A DNA stretch of 30,735 nucleotides from SZUA-35 sp965530755 (GTDB lineage Bacteria > Actinomycetota > Acidimicrobiia > Acidimicrobiales > SZUA-35): contig CBESNA010000051.1 in NCBI GenBank assembly GCA_965530755.1, positions 1-30,735 on the forward strand. The letters run 5' to 3'. Positions 16,184-24,428 of this stretch are shown piece by piece. Each line of letters begins with the position of its first letter. Position 1 is the stretch's first letter. A program made the translations under genes and the position numbers. Below the pieces are notes generated by a model that saw only the letters and a list, made by a program, of their open reading frames with translations, did no database searches and was not told the origin of the DNA.

Positions 16184-16883
16184 CTACCTTCAAGGGTCAC
16201 GGCCTACCCCAGACCGCGCGGAGCAATCCCATGTCTACCGTTTGCTTCGGCGACAGGTTGGACGAGTGGGGTGCGGTCGCGGTGGTGGAGCTGTTCCTCG
16301 CGCTGCGAGGTTCGCTGAAGGTGGCTGACCGGATTGACGATGAGCGAGAACACGCGTCGCTGCCACGGTGACATGTTGGCGGCGACCACCGAACCGTCGA
16401 ACCTTCGTTCTGAACACGCTCGGCATGTCGCATTGCGCGATTCGCGTCGGCCCGGGACCGCCTCGATGCGGGCAACGAACCGCTCGTGTTCTTCGCCGAC
16501 GAGGAGAGAGGCTGCGCGCACGTGCTGTATCGACGGCCACTAGGGGCTGATCGTGCCCGCAGACGATTGAGGATGGCCTGGAGCCTCTCGAGTTGATCCG
16601 GAGTTGAGCGCAATCGGACATGGCACTGATTCCGCCGAAGCAGAGTGGACGAACACCCGACAATGAAGGCGACCACGACTCCGACGCACGGCAGCAGTCG
16701 AGCGCTCATCGACGCATCGGTCAGCGAGTCCCGAAATATCGTGGTGCCGCTCGACCTCGCTGCTCGGCGACGGAGGTGACGCAGCGTTGATCGGGCGTTG
16801 AACTCACCGGTCAGTGGAGGCCGCCGAGCAGGACACCGCCTTCCCGTACCGGATGCCAGCGACCGAGGTCGTAGTGTTCGGAC
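16184..16883. other. Degenerate region without an intact gene
   Basis: About 700 bases between the transposase remnant and the PHA-synthase pair. Plus-strand translation shows one patch that may be the tail of a ribosome hibernation factor (listed separately). On the minus strand, a frame starting at ATG 16709 begins with a lipoprotein-like leader (MSARLLPCVGVVVAFIVGC) but then runs into unrecognisable Arg/Ser-rich sequence to 16197, so I do not call it a gene. The rest shows nothing I can identify. Confidence 0.5.
16435..16551 (+). pseudogene. Possible HPF/S30AE C-terminal domain remnant
   Basis: One plus-strand frame reads DRLDAGNEPLVFFADEERG and then VLYRRPLGAD. This resembles the C-terminal dimerisation domain of long hibernation-promoting factors, where a Phe-rich strand, an acidic turn and a V-x-YRR motif are conserved. 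The same frame has stop codons upstream, and the normal YGLI ending is missing. If correct, it is a small decayed piece of such a gene. Confidence 0.3.
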
Positions 16884-17192
16884 ATGAGTCAGCCACTCTG
16901 GAAGCAGGTGTATGACGCCGCCGAGAAGCAGACCGCTCCGGTGCTCACGAAGTTGTTGTCGACGCCGGAAGTCGTCGAGGCGCTCGGCCTCGCGATGGCG
17001 GTGCGTCGGCGTGCGGTCGACGACGTCTCGCGACTCATTCGCCGGAACCTCCACAGTGTGAACTTGCCGTCCGGCACCGACGTTCGCGACGTGTCGAATC
17101 AGGTCGCCGGTCTGGAACGCCAGATTCGCCAACTCAACCGGCGCATCGATGAGCTGCAGCCGAAGTCGACTCGGAGTATCGACGATGTCTGA
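16884..17192 (+). CDS. Small helical protein preceding the PHA synthase fragment
   Basis: A 102-residue soluble helical protein (ATG 16884). Residues about 65-95 (DVSNQVAGLERQIRQLNRRIDEL) form a clear coiled coil. I do not recognise the family with certainty. It overlaps the truncated PHA synthase by 8 bases and resembles, in size and helical content, accessory subunits or phasin-like proteins found next to class III PHA synthases (PhaE/PhaP). Its own frame looks intact. Confidence 0.55.
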   Translation: MSQPLWKQVYDAAEKQTAPVLTKLLSTPEVVEALGLAMAVRRRAVDDVSRLIRRNLHSVNLPSGTDVRDVSNQVAGLERQIRQLNRRIDELQPKSTRSIDDV

Positions 17193-17634
17193 GGAGGGTG
17201 ACGTTCTGGGCCGCCTCGTCGAGGGAGCACGAATCCGGGCAGATCGCGGCGTGCGCTCCGTCCGCAACGGGTTGCGGCAGTACGCCCGACTCGATCGTCC
17301 GCCGATCGCGAGCACCCCGAAGGACACGGTCTGGCAGCGCGACAAGGCACAACTCTGGCGGTACCGCAGCGACCAACGCTCGGGCGGGCCGCCGTTGGTG
17401 CTGGTGCACAGCCTCGTCAACCGCAGCTACATCTTCGACCTCGTCCCCGGGAACTCGATGATCGAAGTGCTCCTCGCTCGAGGGCTCGACGTCTATCTGA
17501 TCGACTGGGGTGTCCCCGACGCGGCGGACGCTGACAACACGCTGGAGACATACTGCGACGACTACCTGCCGGAAATTATTCGCTTCGCCGTCGACCACAG
17601 CGAAGCGGAGTCGGCCAACGTATCGCAAGGATGA
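17185..17634 (+). pseudogene. phaC: Poly(hydroxyalkanoate) synthase PhaC, N-terminal fragment
   Basis: 149 residues (ATG 17185) of an alpha/beta hydrolase of the class III PHA synthase type: LWRYRS, then PPLVLVHSLVNRSYIFDLVPG, LDVYLIDWGVPD and YLPEII. A normal PhaC has about 350 residues; the fragment stops just before the lipase-like box with the catalytic Cys, and the Asp and His are also absent, so no polymerase activity is possible. The last about 10 codons no longer look like PhaC. In another frame, the following bases look like the tail of a different gene. A deletion junction near 17595-17620 is the simplest explanation. Confidence 0.75.
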
Positions 17635-17711
17635 TCGACCGTCAGATTCGAACCGCGTGGACGAGTGGCCTGGCCGGCCTCGCCTCCCACGTCACCGGGA
17701 CCGTCGCGTGA
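17601..17711 (+). pseudogene. C-terminal fragment of an unidentified gene
   Basis: The frame ending in TGA 17709-17711 reads RSGVGQRIARMIDRQIRTAW, then TSGLAGLASHVTG: helical, high GC3 and protein-like. It starts only where the PhaC fragment ends. Its stop overlaps the GTG of the metallophosphoesterase (GTGA), as expected if the original full gene was coupled to it. The family is not recognised. An ATG at 17631 gives a 26-codon mini-ORF that overlaps the PhaC stop. Confidence 0.35.
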
Positions 17712-18607
17712 CCATCAGGATCGGACAACTCTCCGACACCCACTTCGTCGAACCAGGCGAAGAACCCGAAGGCGGCTTCGGCTACGACATCGGGGCCGCA
17801 TTCGCCGCCGTTCGGGAACACATCGAGGCAGGCCCCGAGCTCGACTTCGTCGTGGTCACCGGCGACATCGCCGACCACGGTCACGCCGCCGAATATCGGG
17901 TGGCGCTCGAAGCGTTCGAGCAACTCCCCTGCCCCGTGCTCGTGACCCCCGGCAACCACGACCAGGACGCCGCCTTCTGGGCCGGAATGGGTGCCACCAA
18001 GGTCAGCACCCCTCGCGTCGTCCACCGCGACAACTGGATCTTCGTCTTCATCGACTCCAACCTCGGGTTGATGCTCGACGACGGCAACGGCCACCGGGTC
18101 GATCCCGACTACCACCAGCGACTGTGGGGCAATGGCCTTCTCGGCCCGGCGCAGAGCCAATGGCTGCGTCAGATGTGCGACCACACCGACGCCGACCACG
18201 TCTTCATCTGGGTCCACCACCCTCCCGGTCTCGGTAACGGCGCCGTCCCCGCATCGAGCGCCTACTCGAGGGAGTGGAGCGCTCTCCTCGCCGATCTCCC
18301 GATCATTCGCGGCCTCGGCGCCGGCCACACCCACATGCCGCTCAGTGGCGAACTCGAGGGCAGGCCGATCCACGTCTGCCCCGCGCTCAAGAACAACTTC
18401 GATCTCGAAACCGGCACGCTCCTTCCACCCGGCTGGCGCAGCTACAGCTTCGAGCCAGACGGCACGTTCACGAGCGAGATCCATCTGATGGACGACGACC
18501 GCTGGCCCCGTCACCCACTCCCCCGGTCGGTCATCGCGCTGCTTCGCGGCGAGATCACCCATCAACAGTTCGACGAGATCGTTGCCCGCCGAGCCGCCAG
18601 AAGCTGA
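17708..18607 (+). CDS. Metallophosphoesterase, CpdA/GpdQ-like
   Basis: A 299-residue calcineurin-like phosphoesterase. All five metal motifs are present: D10-x-H12 (LSDTHF), GD53 (TGDIADHG), GN83HD (TPGNHDQ), WVHHPP and GAGHTHMP. The order and spacing fit the class III cyclic-nucleotide phosphodiesterase/glycerophosphodiesterase group (CpdA, GpdQ, Rv0805). GTG 17708 was chosen because the family starts a few residues before the first Asp; upstream the same frame is only antisense-like sequence. With a nucleotidyl cyclase in the same window, cAMP is a reasonable but unproven substrate. Confidence 0.93.
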   Translation: MTIRIGQLSDTHFVEPGEEPEGGFGYDIGAAFAAVREHIEAGPELDFVVVTGDIADHGHAAEYRVALEAFEQLPCPVLVTPGNHDQDAAFWAGMGATKVSTPRVVHRDNWIFVFIDSNLGLMLDDGNGHRVDPDYHQRLWGNGLLGPAQSQWLRQMCDHTDADHVFIWVHHPPGLGNGAVPASSAYSREWSALLADLPIIRGLGAGHTHMPLSGELEGRPIHVCPALKNNFDLETGTLLPPGWRSYSFEPDGTFTSEIHLMDDDRWPRHPLPRSVIALLRGEITHQQFDEIVARRAARS

Positions 18608-18611
18608 CTCA

Positions 18612-18785
18612 ATGACCGCTGAACCGAAGAAGAAGCGTGGAGGCGTCTTGTCAGGCGAGCTCTGGCAATGGTCAGACGCCGAGGTGGCGAAGAGCCTGGC
18701 CGTGAACCTGGTCGGCTGCTTGCACGTCGCTCGCTCGGCCGAGTGGTTGAAGGATCCGGAGGACGTCGTCCCCGGGAGCGTCTGA
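18612..18785 (+). CDS. Small hypothetical protein
   Basis: A 57-residue protein (ATG 18612), 4 bases after the phosphoesterase stop and probably in its operon. It has a Lys-rich start (EPKKKRGG) followed by ELWQWSDAEVAKSL and a short helical stretch with one Cys. I do not recognise it. Codon use resembles the neighbours, so it may be real. Confidence 0.4.
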   Translation: MTAEPKKKRGGVLSGELWQWSDAEVAKSLAVNLVGCLHVARSAEWLKDPEDVVPGSV

Positions 18786-18812
18786 TCGAACGACGAGCCT
18801 CATCGCTCTGGT

Positions 18813-20201
18813 TCAGCCCAGTTCCTTCAAGGCATCTTCGATGCCCTTGTGGAATGTGGGGTAGGCGTAGATCATCGACCTCAGCGTCGACACCGGCACC
18901 TTGCCGTGGACAGCGAGGGCGAGGAGACCAAGCACCTCGCCACCCACGGGACCCATTGAGGTCGCTCCGACCAGCACGTCACGATCGGTGTCGACCACCA
19001 ACTTGACGAACCCTTCGTTGCCGACTGCGTGCAGCCAACCTCGAGCAGTGTGGCCGACCGGTTTGAACCCGACCGCCACGTTGAAACCGATCTCTCGAGC
19101 CTGCTCTTCGGTGAGCCCGACGGCGCCGACCTCAGGATCGGTGAAGGTCACAGAGGCCAGCGCGTCGAGGTTGAGCGGCTCGACCGGTTGACCGAGAATG
19201 TCGTTGGCCGCGATCTCGCCCTGGCGGGTGGCGAGGTGGGTGAAGAGGCCATCGCCGGCGATGTCGCCGACGGCCCACAGCCCGTCGGTCACCCGCTGGT
19301 GGCCGTCTGCCCCGAGATACTGCGCGCTGTCGTCCAGACCGAGAGCGCCGATCCCGAGCTCCTTCAGGAAGGTGCGGCGACCGGTGGCGACCAGCAGCTT
19401 CTCGCCGGTGATCTCGGTGCCGTCCGGCATCGACACGGTGAAGGTGTTGTCGGCGAAGCTGACCCCAGTGGCGAACTGGCCGGTGTGCACCGCGATGCCC
19501 TCGGCCTCGAAGACCTCGCGCAGCGTGTGACCGGCTTCGGGCTCGTTGCGAGGCAGTAACCGATCCATACCCTCGACGACCGACACCTTCACGCCGAAGC
19601 GGGCCATCACCTGCGCCAGTTCGGTCCCGATCGCTCCCCCGCCGAGCACCACCATCGACGCCGGCAGTTCCTTGGCCTCGACGATCTCGTGGTTGGTCCA
19701 GAACGGCGTGTCGGCCAGGCCGGGAATCGGCGGGACCGCGGCCAGGGTGCCGGTCGCCACGACGATGCCCTTCGAGGCCACGTAGGTGGTGCCGTCGACC
19801 TCGACCGTGCCGGGAGCCGTGATCTTGGCGTAGCCCCGCACGAAGTGGCCACCCTTGCCGACGAAACGATCAACAGCGACCGTGTCGTCCCAGTTGTCCG
19901 TTGCCTGATCACGAATGCGCTGAGCGACCGGGCCCCAGTCCGGCGTGGCCGTCGCCGTGCCGGCCAACTCGTTGACCCGCTTTGTCTCGGCCAGCAGGTT
20001 GGCCGCTCGAATCATCATCTTGCTGGGAACGCAGCCCCAGTACGGGCACTCGCCGCCGACCAAGCTTCCCTCGATGCCGGTGACATGGAGGCCCGCTTCG
20101 GCGAGGTTGCCGGCGACCACCTCGCCCCCGGGGCCGAGCCCGATCACGATGACCTCGGTCTCGACGACGGTGCTCTGGCTGGTGGTCGTGTCGCTGGTCA
20201 T
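18813..20201 (-). CDS. Pyridine nucleotide-disulfide oxidoreductase (dihydrolipoamide dehydrogenase/MerA-like)
   Basis: A 462-residue FAD/NAD(P) enzyme. The FAD-binding G-L-G-P-G-G is at 21-26, the redox disulfide is in GGECPYWGCVPSK (C52 and C57), the second dinucleotide fold is at 187-192 (GGGAIG), an ATG motif is near 149-151 and the FAD-contacting GDIAGDGLFTH is near 310-320. The C-terminal interface ends YAYPTFHKGIEDAL, with His displaced from the H-P-x4-E of classical lipoamide dehydrogenases, which is seen in the MerA-like/soluble flavoprotein subgroup. It is a disulfide or quinone reductase of unknown substrate and is not next to any 2-oxoacid dehydrogenase genes. Confidence 0.92.
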   Translation of the reverse strand: MTSDTTTSQSTVVETEVIVIGLGPGGEVVAGNLAEAGLHVTGIEGSLVGGECPYWGCVPSKMMIRAANLLAETKRVNELAGTATATPDWGPVAQRIRDQATDNWDDTVAVDRFVGKGGHFVRGYAKITAPGTVEVDGTTYVASKGIVVATGTLAAVPPIPGLADTPFWTNHEIVEAKELPASMVVLGGGAIGTELAQVMARFGVKVSVVEGMDRLLPRNEPEAGHTLREVFEAEGIAVHTGQFATGVSFADNTFTVSMPDGTEITGEKLLVATGRRTFLKELGIGALGLDDSAQYLGADGHQRVTDGLWAVGDIAGDGLFTHLATRQGEIAANDILGQPVEPLNLDALASVTFTDPEVGAVGLTEEQAREIGFNVAVGFKPVGHTARGWLHAVGNEGFVKLVVDTDRDVLVGATSMGPVGGEVLGLLALAVHGKVPVSTLRSMIYAYPTFHKGIEDALKELG

Positions 20202-20240
20202 GTCGATGTCCTCGAGCGTGGAGTGGTGTGTACGACGATC

Positions 20241-20259
20241 GAACCCGGTGAGCGGGTTC
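20241..20259. promoter_or_regulatory. 7-bp hairpin in divergent intergenic region
   Basis: Perfect arms gaacccg and cgggttc around the loop gtgag, between the divergent oxidoreductase (start 20201) and patatin (start 20304) genes. It could be an operator palindrome or a leader hairpin. No T-tract follows. Confidence 0.35.
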
Positions 20260-20303
20260 TGATATTCCGCTGACGGCTACTTCGGGAAGGATCGCGGGGC
20301 CGC

Positions 20304-21170
20304 ATGAGTTCGTCCTTGTATGCATCGGATTGGATCCTCGTGACCGTTGCCTTCGTGTTCTCCGGCGGCGCCGCCCTCGGGTCGATCCAGGTCGGCATGG
20401 CCATGGCGTTGTTCGACAAGGGCATCCGCCCCGACCTGACCGCCGGCACATCGGTCGGCGCCCTGAACGCCGCGTGGATTGCCGGGGGTGGCGAACCTCG
20501 AGGTCTGGCAGACATCTGGGGCGGGCTTCGCCGCTCCAAGATGTTCCCTCTCACCCCACTCCACGGAGCCCGGGCGCTGTTCGGCCGCCGCCCCAACCTG
20601 ATCTCGCCTCGCGGTCTGCACCACCTTCTCCGCTCGACACTGACATTCGATCGGATCGAAGACGCAGCCATCCCACTGATCGTGATGGCCACCGATGCTC
20701 TCACCGGAGCCGAGGTGGTTCTCGATGAGGGCCCTGCTCTCCCGGCGCTCCTGGCCAGTGCAGCGCTGCCCGGTGTGTACCCGCCCGTCAAGGTGGGAGG
20801 ACGTCTGCTGATCGATGGTGGCGTTGCCAACAACACCCCCATCACCACCGCCATCGAAGCCGGCGCCAGCGAGGTGTGGGTGCTGTCGACCGGCTACTCG
20901 TGCGGGCTGGTGCAGGTGCCGACCAATCCTCTCGCACTGGCTCTGCACGGGGTTGCCCTGCTGGTGCAACAGCGGCTCCTTCTCGAAGCCCGAACCCGGA
21001 CCTACCCCGTGCCGGTCCATTTCATCCCGCCACCGTGCCCGATCTCGGTCACCCCGATCGACTTCTCCCAGACCCATCAGCTGATCGACCGGGCCCACCG
21101 GGGAACGTTGCAGTGGCTCGGCAATGACTGTCCGTTCGCTCTGCCCCTCACGGCACCACACACCCACTGA
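20304..21170 (+). CDS. Patatin-like phospholipase
   Basis: A 288-residue serine lipase of the patatin/RssA group. The oxyanion-hole motif is FSGGAALGS (20-27), the nucleophile is S50 in GTSVGALNA and the dyad Asp is D171 in LLIDGGVANNTP. There is no signal peptide, so it probably acts in the cytoplasm or at the inner membrane face on phospholipids or lysophospholipids. The start could be ATG 20304 or GTG 20340 (13 residues in), which would put the first strand at the N-terminus as in many relatives. Confidence 0.92.
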   Translation: MSSSLYASDWILVTVAFVFSGGAALGSIQVGMAMALFDKGIRPDLTAGTSVGALNAAWIAGGGEPRGLADIWGGLRRSKMFPLTPLHGARALFGRRPNLISPRGLHHLLRSTLTFDRIEDAAIPLIVMATDALTGAEVVLDEGPALPALLASAALPGVYPPVKVGGRLLIDGGVANNTPITTAIEAGASEVWVLSTGYSCGLVQVPTNPLALALHGVALLVQQRLLLEARTRTYPVPVHFIPPPCPISVTPIDFSQTHQLIDRAHRGTLQWLGNDCPFALPLTAPHTH

Positions 21171-21384
21171 CGTGTCGGACGTGGAGCCTTCTCGCCGCAG
21201 TCAGGTGAGAGGCGCTTTCCACGGCAAGTTCCTCGAGGGCGAGTACCTCGCGCTTCGCTCCGCCCTGTGGGCCATCTCTCGTACCGACCCCGACCTCCCG
21301 GCCGCCCGAGCTCGGCATCGGACCACCGATGTGATCGTGACCCAGAACGGACTCCGGTTGCCCGTCCCGTTCAGCCCGTCCCGA

Positions 21385-22200
21385 TCAGCCCGTGACCTCC
21401 GCGATGAAGCCGGTGACGTCGGCGAGCACCTCGGTCTGATTGGTCTCGTTGAAGATCTCGTGCCGCGCGCCTGGATAGTCGATCGCTCGGAGGTTCGAGC
21501 CCTTGATGGCCTCGACCCCGGCCCGGCTCCCGTCGATGGGCACGAGTTGATCCTCGGCCCCGTGGACCCAGAGCATGGGCAGGTCACCGACGGATCCGGC
21601 CTGGTCGACCTGCGCGCTCGCCTTCGACATTGCTTCCAGCATCGGCCTCTTGAACGGGCCGTGCCACACCAGCGGATCGGCGGCGTAGGCGGCACCAACG
21701 GCGTCGTCACGGGAGAGGATGGCAGGGTCGAGGGGAATATCGGGGATCTCGTCGAGTCCGAGCAGCTGATCGATGAGTTCCATCCGCCCGATGGCGGGTC
21801 CCGAGAGCACCAACGCCGCGAGCCGATCACCATGGGTCTGTGCGTAACGAGACGCGATCAGGCCGCCCATCGAGTGCCCGATCATCACAACTGGCAGGCC
21901 CGGGTGCTGCTCGACGGCCGTGTCGACGACCTGATCGACGTCGGCCACCACCTCGTCGAAATCGGTCACGATCGCTCGTTCACCATCACTCCTGCCATGG
22001 CCCATGTGGTCCATGCCGTAGACGGCAGACCCGGCTGCGACCAGGGCATCGGCCACATGGTCGTAGCGCCCGATGTGCTCGCCGTACCCGTGCACGAGGA
22101 CAGCGACCCGACTCGGCGCGGCGGAACCGATCCACGACTGGGCGTGGATCGAACCCTGCGAACCTTCGAAGGTCCATTCGTTCTTTTCGGTCTTGGTCAT
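21385..22200 (-). CDS. Monoacylglycerol-lipase-like alpha/beta hydrolase
   Basis: A 271-residue hydrolase of the monoglyceride lipase (Hydrolase_4) group: LVHGYGEHIGRY near 35-46, a GMDHMGHGRSDG cap-entry segment, nucleophile S110 in IGHSMGG, D217 in HGAEDQLVP and H247 in GARHEIFNE. ATG 22200 has GGAG about 8 bases upstream and overlaps the stop of the amidohydrolase (ATGA), so the two are one operon. The likely role is hydrolysis of monoacylglycerols or related esters. The 214 bases between it and the patatin gene hold an open plus-strand frame from GTG 21172 with coding-like GC3, but this runs antisense deep into this gene, so I do not call it. Confidence 0.93.
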   Translation of the reverse strand: MTKTEKNEWTFEGSQGSIHAQSWIGSAAPSRVAVLVHGYGEHIGRYDHVADALVAAGSAVYGMDHMGHGRSDGERAIVTDFDEVVADVDQVVDTAVEQHPGLPVVMIGHSMGGLIASRYAQTHGDRLAALVLSGPAIGRMELIDQLLGLDEIPDIPLDPAILSRDDAVGAAYAADPLVWHGPFKRPMLEAMSKASAQVDQAGSVGDLPMLWVHGAEDQLVPIDGSRAGVEAIKGSNLRAIDYPGARHEIFNETNQTEVLADVTGFIAEVTG

Positions 22201-23159
22201 GATGGGATCTCCAATGAATAGACGGCGGCGGCTGTGCCGGCGAAGAGGTCGGCCTGCTCGGTCGCAGAGTACTGCTCGGCCATGATCCGACAGGCATCCC
22301 AGTAGACGGCATAGTCCACCGACAGGCTGTCGACCGGGAAGTTCGACTCGAACATGCAGCGATCGGGGCCGAACGCCTGGATGATGTGGTGATACCACCG
22401 CTCCTGGGCAGCCACCAGCGTCGCTGCGTCCGGACGGTTCGCCGGTTCGAGCCAACCAAAACCGTTGTCCGGCATGGCCAGCCCGCCCACCTTGGCGACA
22501 GTGTTCGAAAGGGCGGCGATGGCGGTGATGTCGTCACGCCAACCAGGCTCGATCTGCTCGAGCGGTTCGGCGACGCCGAGCGGCGTGCCGAAGTGGTCGA
22601 GCACCATGGTCGTTCCCGGGCAAGCTCTGGCCAGATCGAGGAAGGCCCGATTCTGTGTGTGGTAGTGCCACGAGTCGTAGGTCAACTCTCGCTCGCCGAG
22701 ATGGGCAACACCCCGGCGAAAGGCGACGTCCAAGGACTTGTCCGGAGCGGCACGACCGGGGATGAACAGCTCGGCGCCGGGCGGAGCGCTGGCCAAGGCG
22801 TCGCGGATCCCACGGAAGCGACCTCGGCCGGCGGCGGCCTGCGCATCGAGGACTTCGTCGAGCTGATCGAGCGGAAGCGACAGATCAGCCGAGCCGACGA
22901 TGCCGATGATGGGCGGGCCGTCGGCCGCGTCGCTGGCGTCGGCCACCGATGCGACGAATTCGATCTCGCCGACCGACTTCAGATGATCGGGACCGTCGGC
23001 GCGATAGCCGACGCCGCATTCCATGAAAATGGTCGCCACGATCTCGAGCCCGGCCGGCACCGATGCCGCGTCGGCGTGGAGCTGGTCGAGCAGGTAGTCG
23101 TCGCCACCGACGTGGGCTCCGGGCCAGAGGTGATGGTGAGCATCGATGATCTTCGCCAT
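22197..23159 (-). CDS. Amidohydrolase 2 family protein (TIM-barrel metal hydrolase)
   Basis: 320 residues from ATG 23159 (MAKIIDAHHHLW). The H-x-H metal motif sits at H8/H10, VLDHFGTP is on a middle strand and MFESNFPVDS is near the C-terminus, the order of pfam04909 enzymes such as lactonases and decarboxylases of the 2-pyrone-4,6-dicarboxylate or ACMSD type. An in-frame ATG at 23219 would add 20 unlikely residues. Coupled by ATGA to the lipase-like gene downstream. A role in breakdown of lactones or aromatic-derived acids is possible; the substrate is unknown. Confidence 0.9.
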   Translation of the reverse strand: MAKIIDAHHHLWPGAHVGGDDYLLDQLHADAASVPAGLEIVATIFMECGVGYRADGPDHLKSVGEIEFVASVADASDAADGPPIIGIVGSADLSLPLDQLDEVLDAQAAAGRGRFRGIRDALASAPPGAELFIPGRAAPDKSLDVAFRRGVAHLGERELTYDSWHYHTQNRAFLDLARACPGTTMVLDHFGTPLGVAEPLEQIEPGWRDDITAIAALSNTVAKVGGLAMPDNGFGWLEPANRPDAATLVAAQERWYHHIIQAFGPDRCMFESNFPVDSLSVDYAVYWDACRIMAEQYSATEQADLFAGTAAAVYSLEIPS

Positions 23160-23315
23160 CGAAGGAGTTGAGTCCGTCTCGACCGAGCGTGCAAGCGCCC
23201 CCGCTCTGCCCCTCGCCACCCGCCGCTCTGGCCCGCCATCTGCGTCGCGTTTGCATCGGAATCCGAGAACAACGCAACGCAGAACGGCAGAAATCTGGCT
23301 CGACGGCTCGACGGC

Positions 23316-24374
23316 TCAGCGGCGACTGGTGATGTCGGCCACGCCCATGGCGCCGATGGTGGCCGCGCTGCGTTCGAGGCGATCGGCCGGCATGCGGGCA
23401 CCGGTGCCGTCGGCCAACCGAGTCATCATCTCGAAGTTCGCCGCCACCGCGGCGGCATCGACCATGAACGCCGCATCGGTCTCGGCCACGAGTGCATTGC
23501 GGGCGGCGACGAGCTCGTCATCGTCGCGTCGGGCGCAGGCCGTGGCGAAACGCAGCAGAGCGGCCCCGTGATCGAGCGGAACGCTCCCTGAGCCAGGCTC
23601 AGCCCCTGCCACCACCGTCAGGTCGACATCGAGACCGGCGTCGTTGCTGCTCCAACTGAGCATGCTGGCATGAGCGGTCGTTCAATAGAAACACTCACGA
23701 AGCTGGGCGACGCGGGCGGCAACGAGTTCGGTCTGCGGACGGGTGAGACCGCCGGGGCGACGTGACCAATCGGCATGGATCATCTCCGTCTCCGGCATGT
23801 ACTGCGCCGAGGCCATTCGCCACGTGTTCTCGAACTCGGCCGGTACGGCGGAGTAGGCCTGCACAACGGCGGCGACCTCGTCGGCCGGCGCCACCACGGG
23901 AACCCAGTTCAGCTCGGCGGAGACGACGTGATCCGGCTGGGTTCGGCTCGGCTCACCGGCCGCTGCGGGCGGGAACGGAGGAATCGGCACTCCCCTGTTG
24001 CGGCAGAAGTGCCCGACAGCAGCGACGGTCGACACGATGGCGCACACCTCCACATACGGCAGCTCGCCGATGGCGGCGCTGGCGGCGCTGTGGACGTCGG
24101 CGGTCATGGTCCCAGCATGGCGGGCCACGCGATAGGCGAGGTCGTGGGCCGCGGCCGGCGCCTGGAGGTCATCGGCGATGCGCATCGAGGCGGAGAACGA
24201 CACCCAGGCAGGCGGCGGTTCGTCATCGCTGATCGCGACCAGCACGGTGTGGGCGAGCTCGACACGCTCTGCCCCGGTGAACCACGTGCCGGGCGACGCG
24301 ATGTGGTCCCACGCCAGGCGATGCGCCTCGGCAAGATCATCTCGGATCACCGTCGTGGTCATGTTCACGATCAT
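23316..24374 (-). CDS. AhpD-like (alkylhydroperoxidase/CMD family) selenoprotein, CxxU
   Basis: Read through one TGA, this is a 352-residue protein. The TGA (23684-23682) is codon 231, in the context L-R-E-C-F-Y-[TGA]-T-T-A-H-A. AhpD-type enzymes carry a redox C-x-x-C-x-x-x-H motif; here C228 and H235 are in place and the second Cys position is the TGA, giving C-x-x-U-x-x-x-H. The frame stays open after the TGA to 23316 with normal composition, and VDAAAVAANFEMMTRLADGTG is the usual C-terminal helix of this family. A SECIS-type hairpin follows the TGA. The start ATG 24374 has ggaggag 7 bases upstream. The likely role is thiol/selenol-dependent reduction of organic peroxides. Read as two genes it would give 230-aa and 115-aa proteins, the second without a Shine-Dalgarno. 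Sec machinery genes must be elsewhere. Confidence 0.85.
23646..23665 (-). promoter_or_regulatory. Bacterial SECIS-like hairpin
   Basis: On the mRNA, stem UGCUC (23662-23658) pairs perfectly with GAGCA (23652-23648) around the loop AGUUG (23657-23653). An outer GC/GC pair extends it below one bulged A. The apical loop begins 24 nt after the UGA and has G at its second position. Bacterial SECIS consensus asks for an apical loop about 16-37 nt downstream with a G among the first two loop bases, so both conditions are met. It would recruit SelB with Sec-tRNA. Confidence 0.7.
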
Positions 24375-24428
24375 GCCACGGCTCCTCCCGGAACGGGACT
24401 GTCACACCCCCTGAGGAAGATGGTGGGC

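Noticed and set aside
16197..17420. 407-aa minus-strand open frame
   Set aside because: It is antisense to the PHA-synthase fragment and its partner. An inner ATG at 16709 gives a lipoprotein-like leader, but the rest does not look like a protein.
21172..21384. Plus-strand frame from GTG 21172 with coding-like GC3
   Set aside because: It continues antisense to 22221 through the lipase-like gene, has no recognisable domain, and the intergenic part alone is too short to judge.
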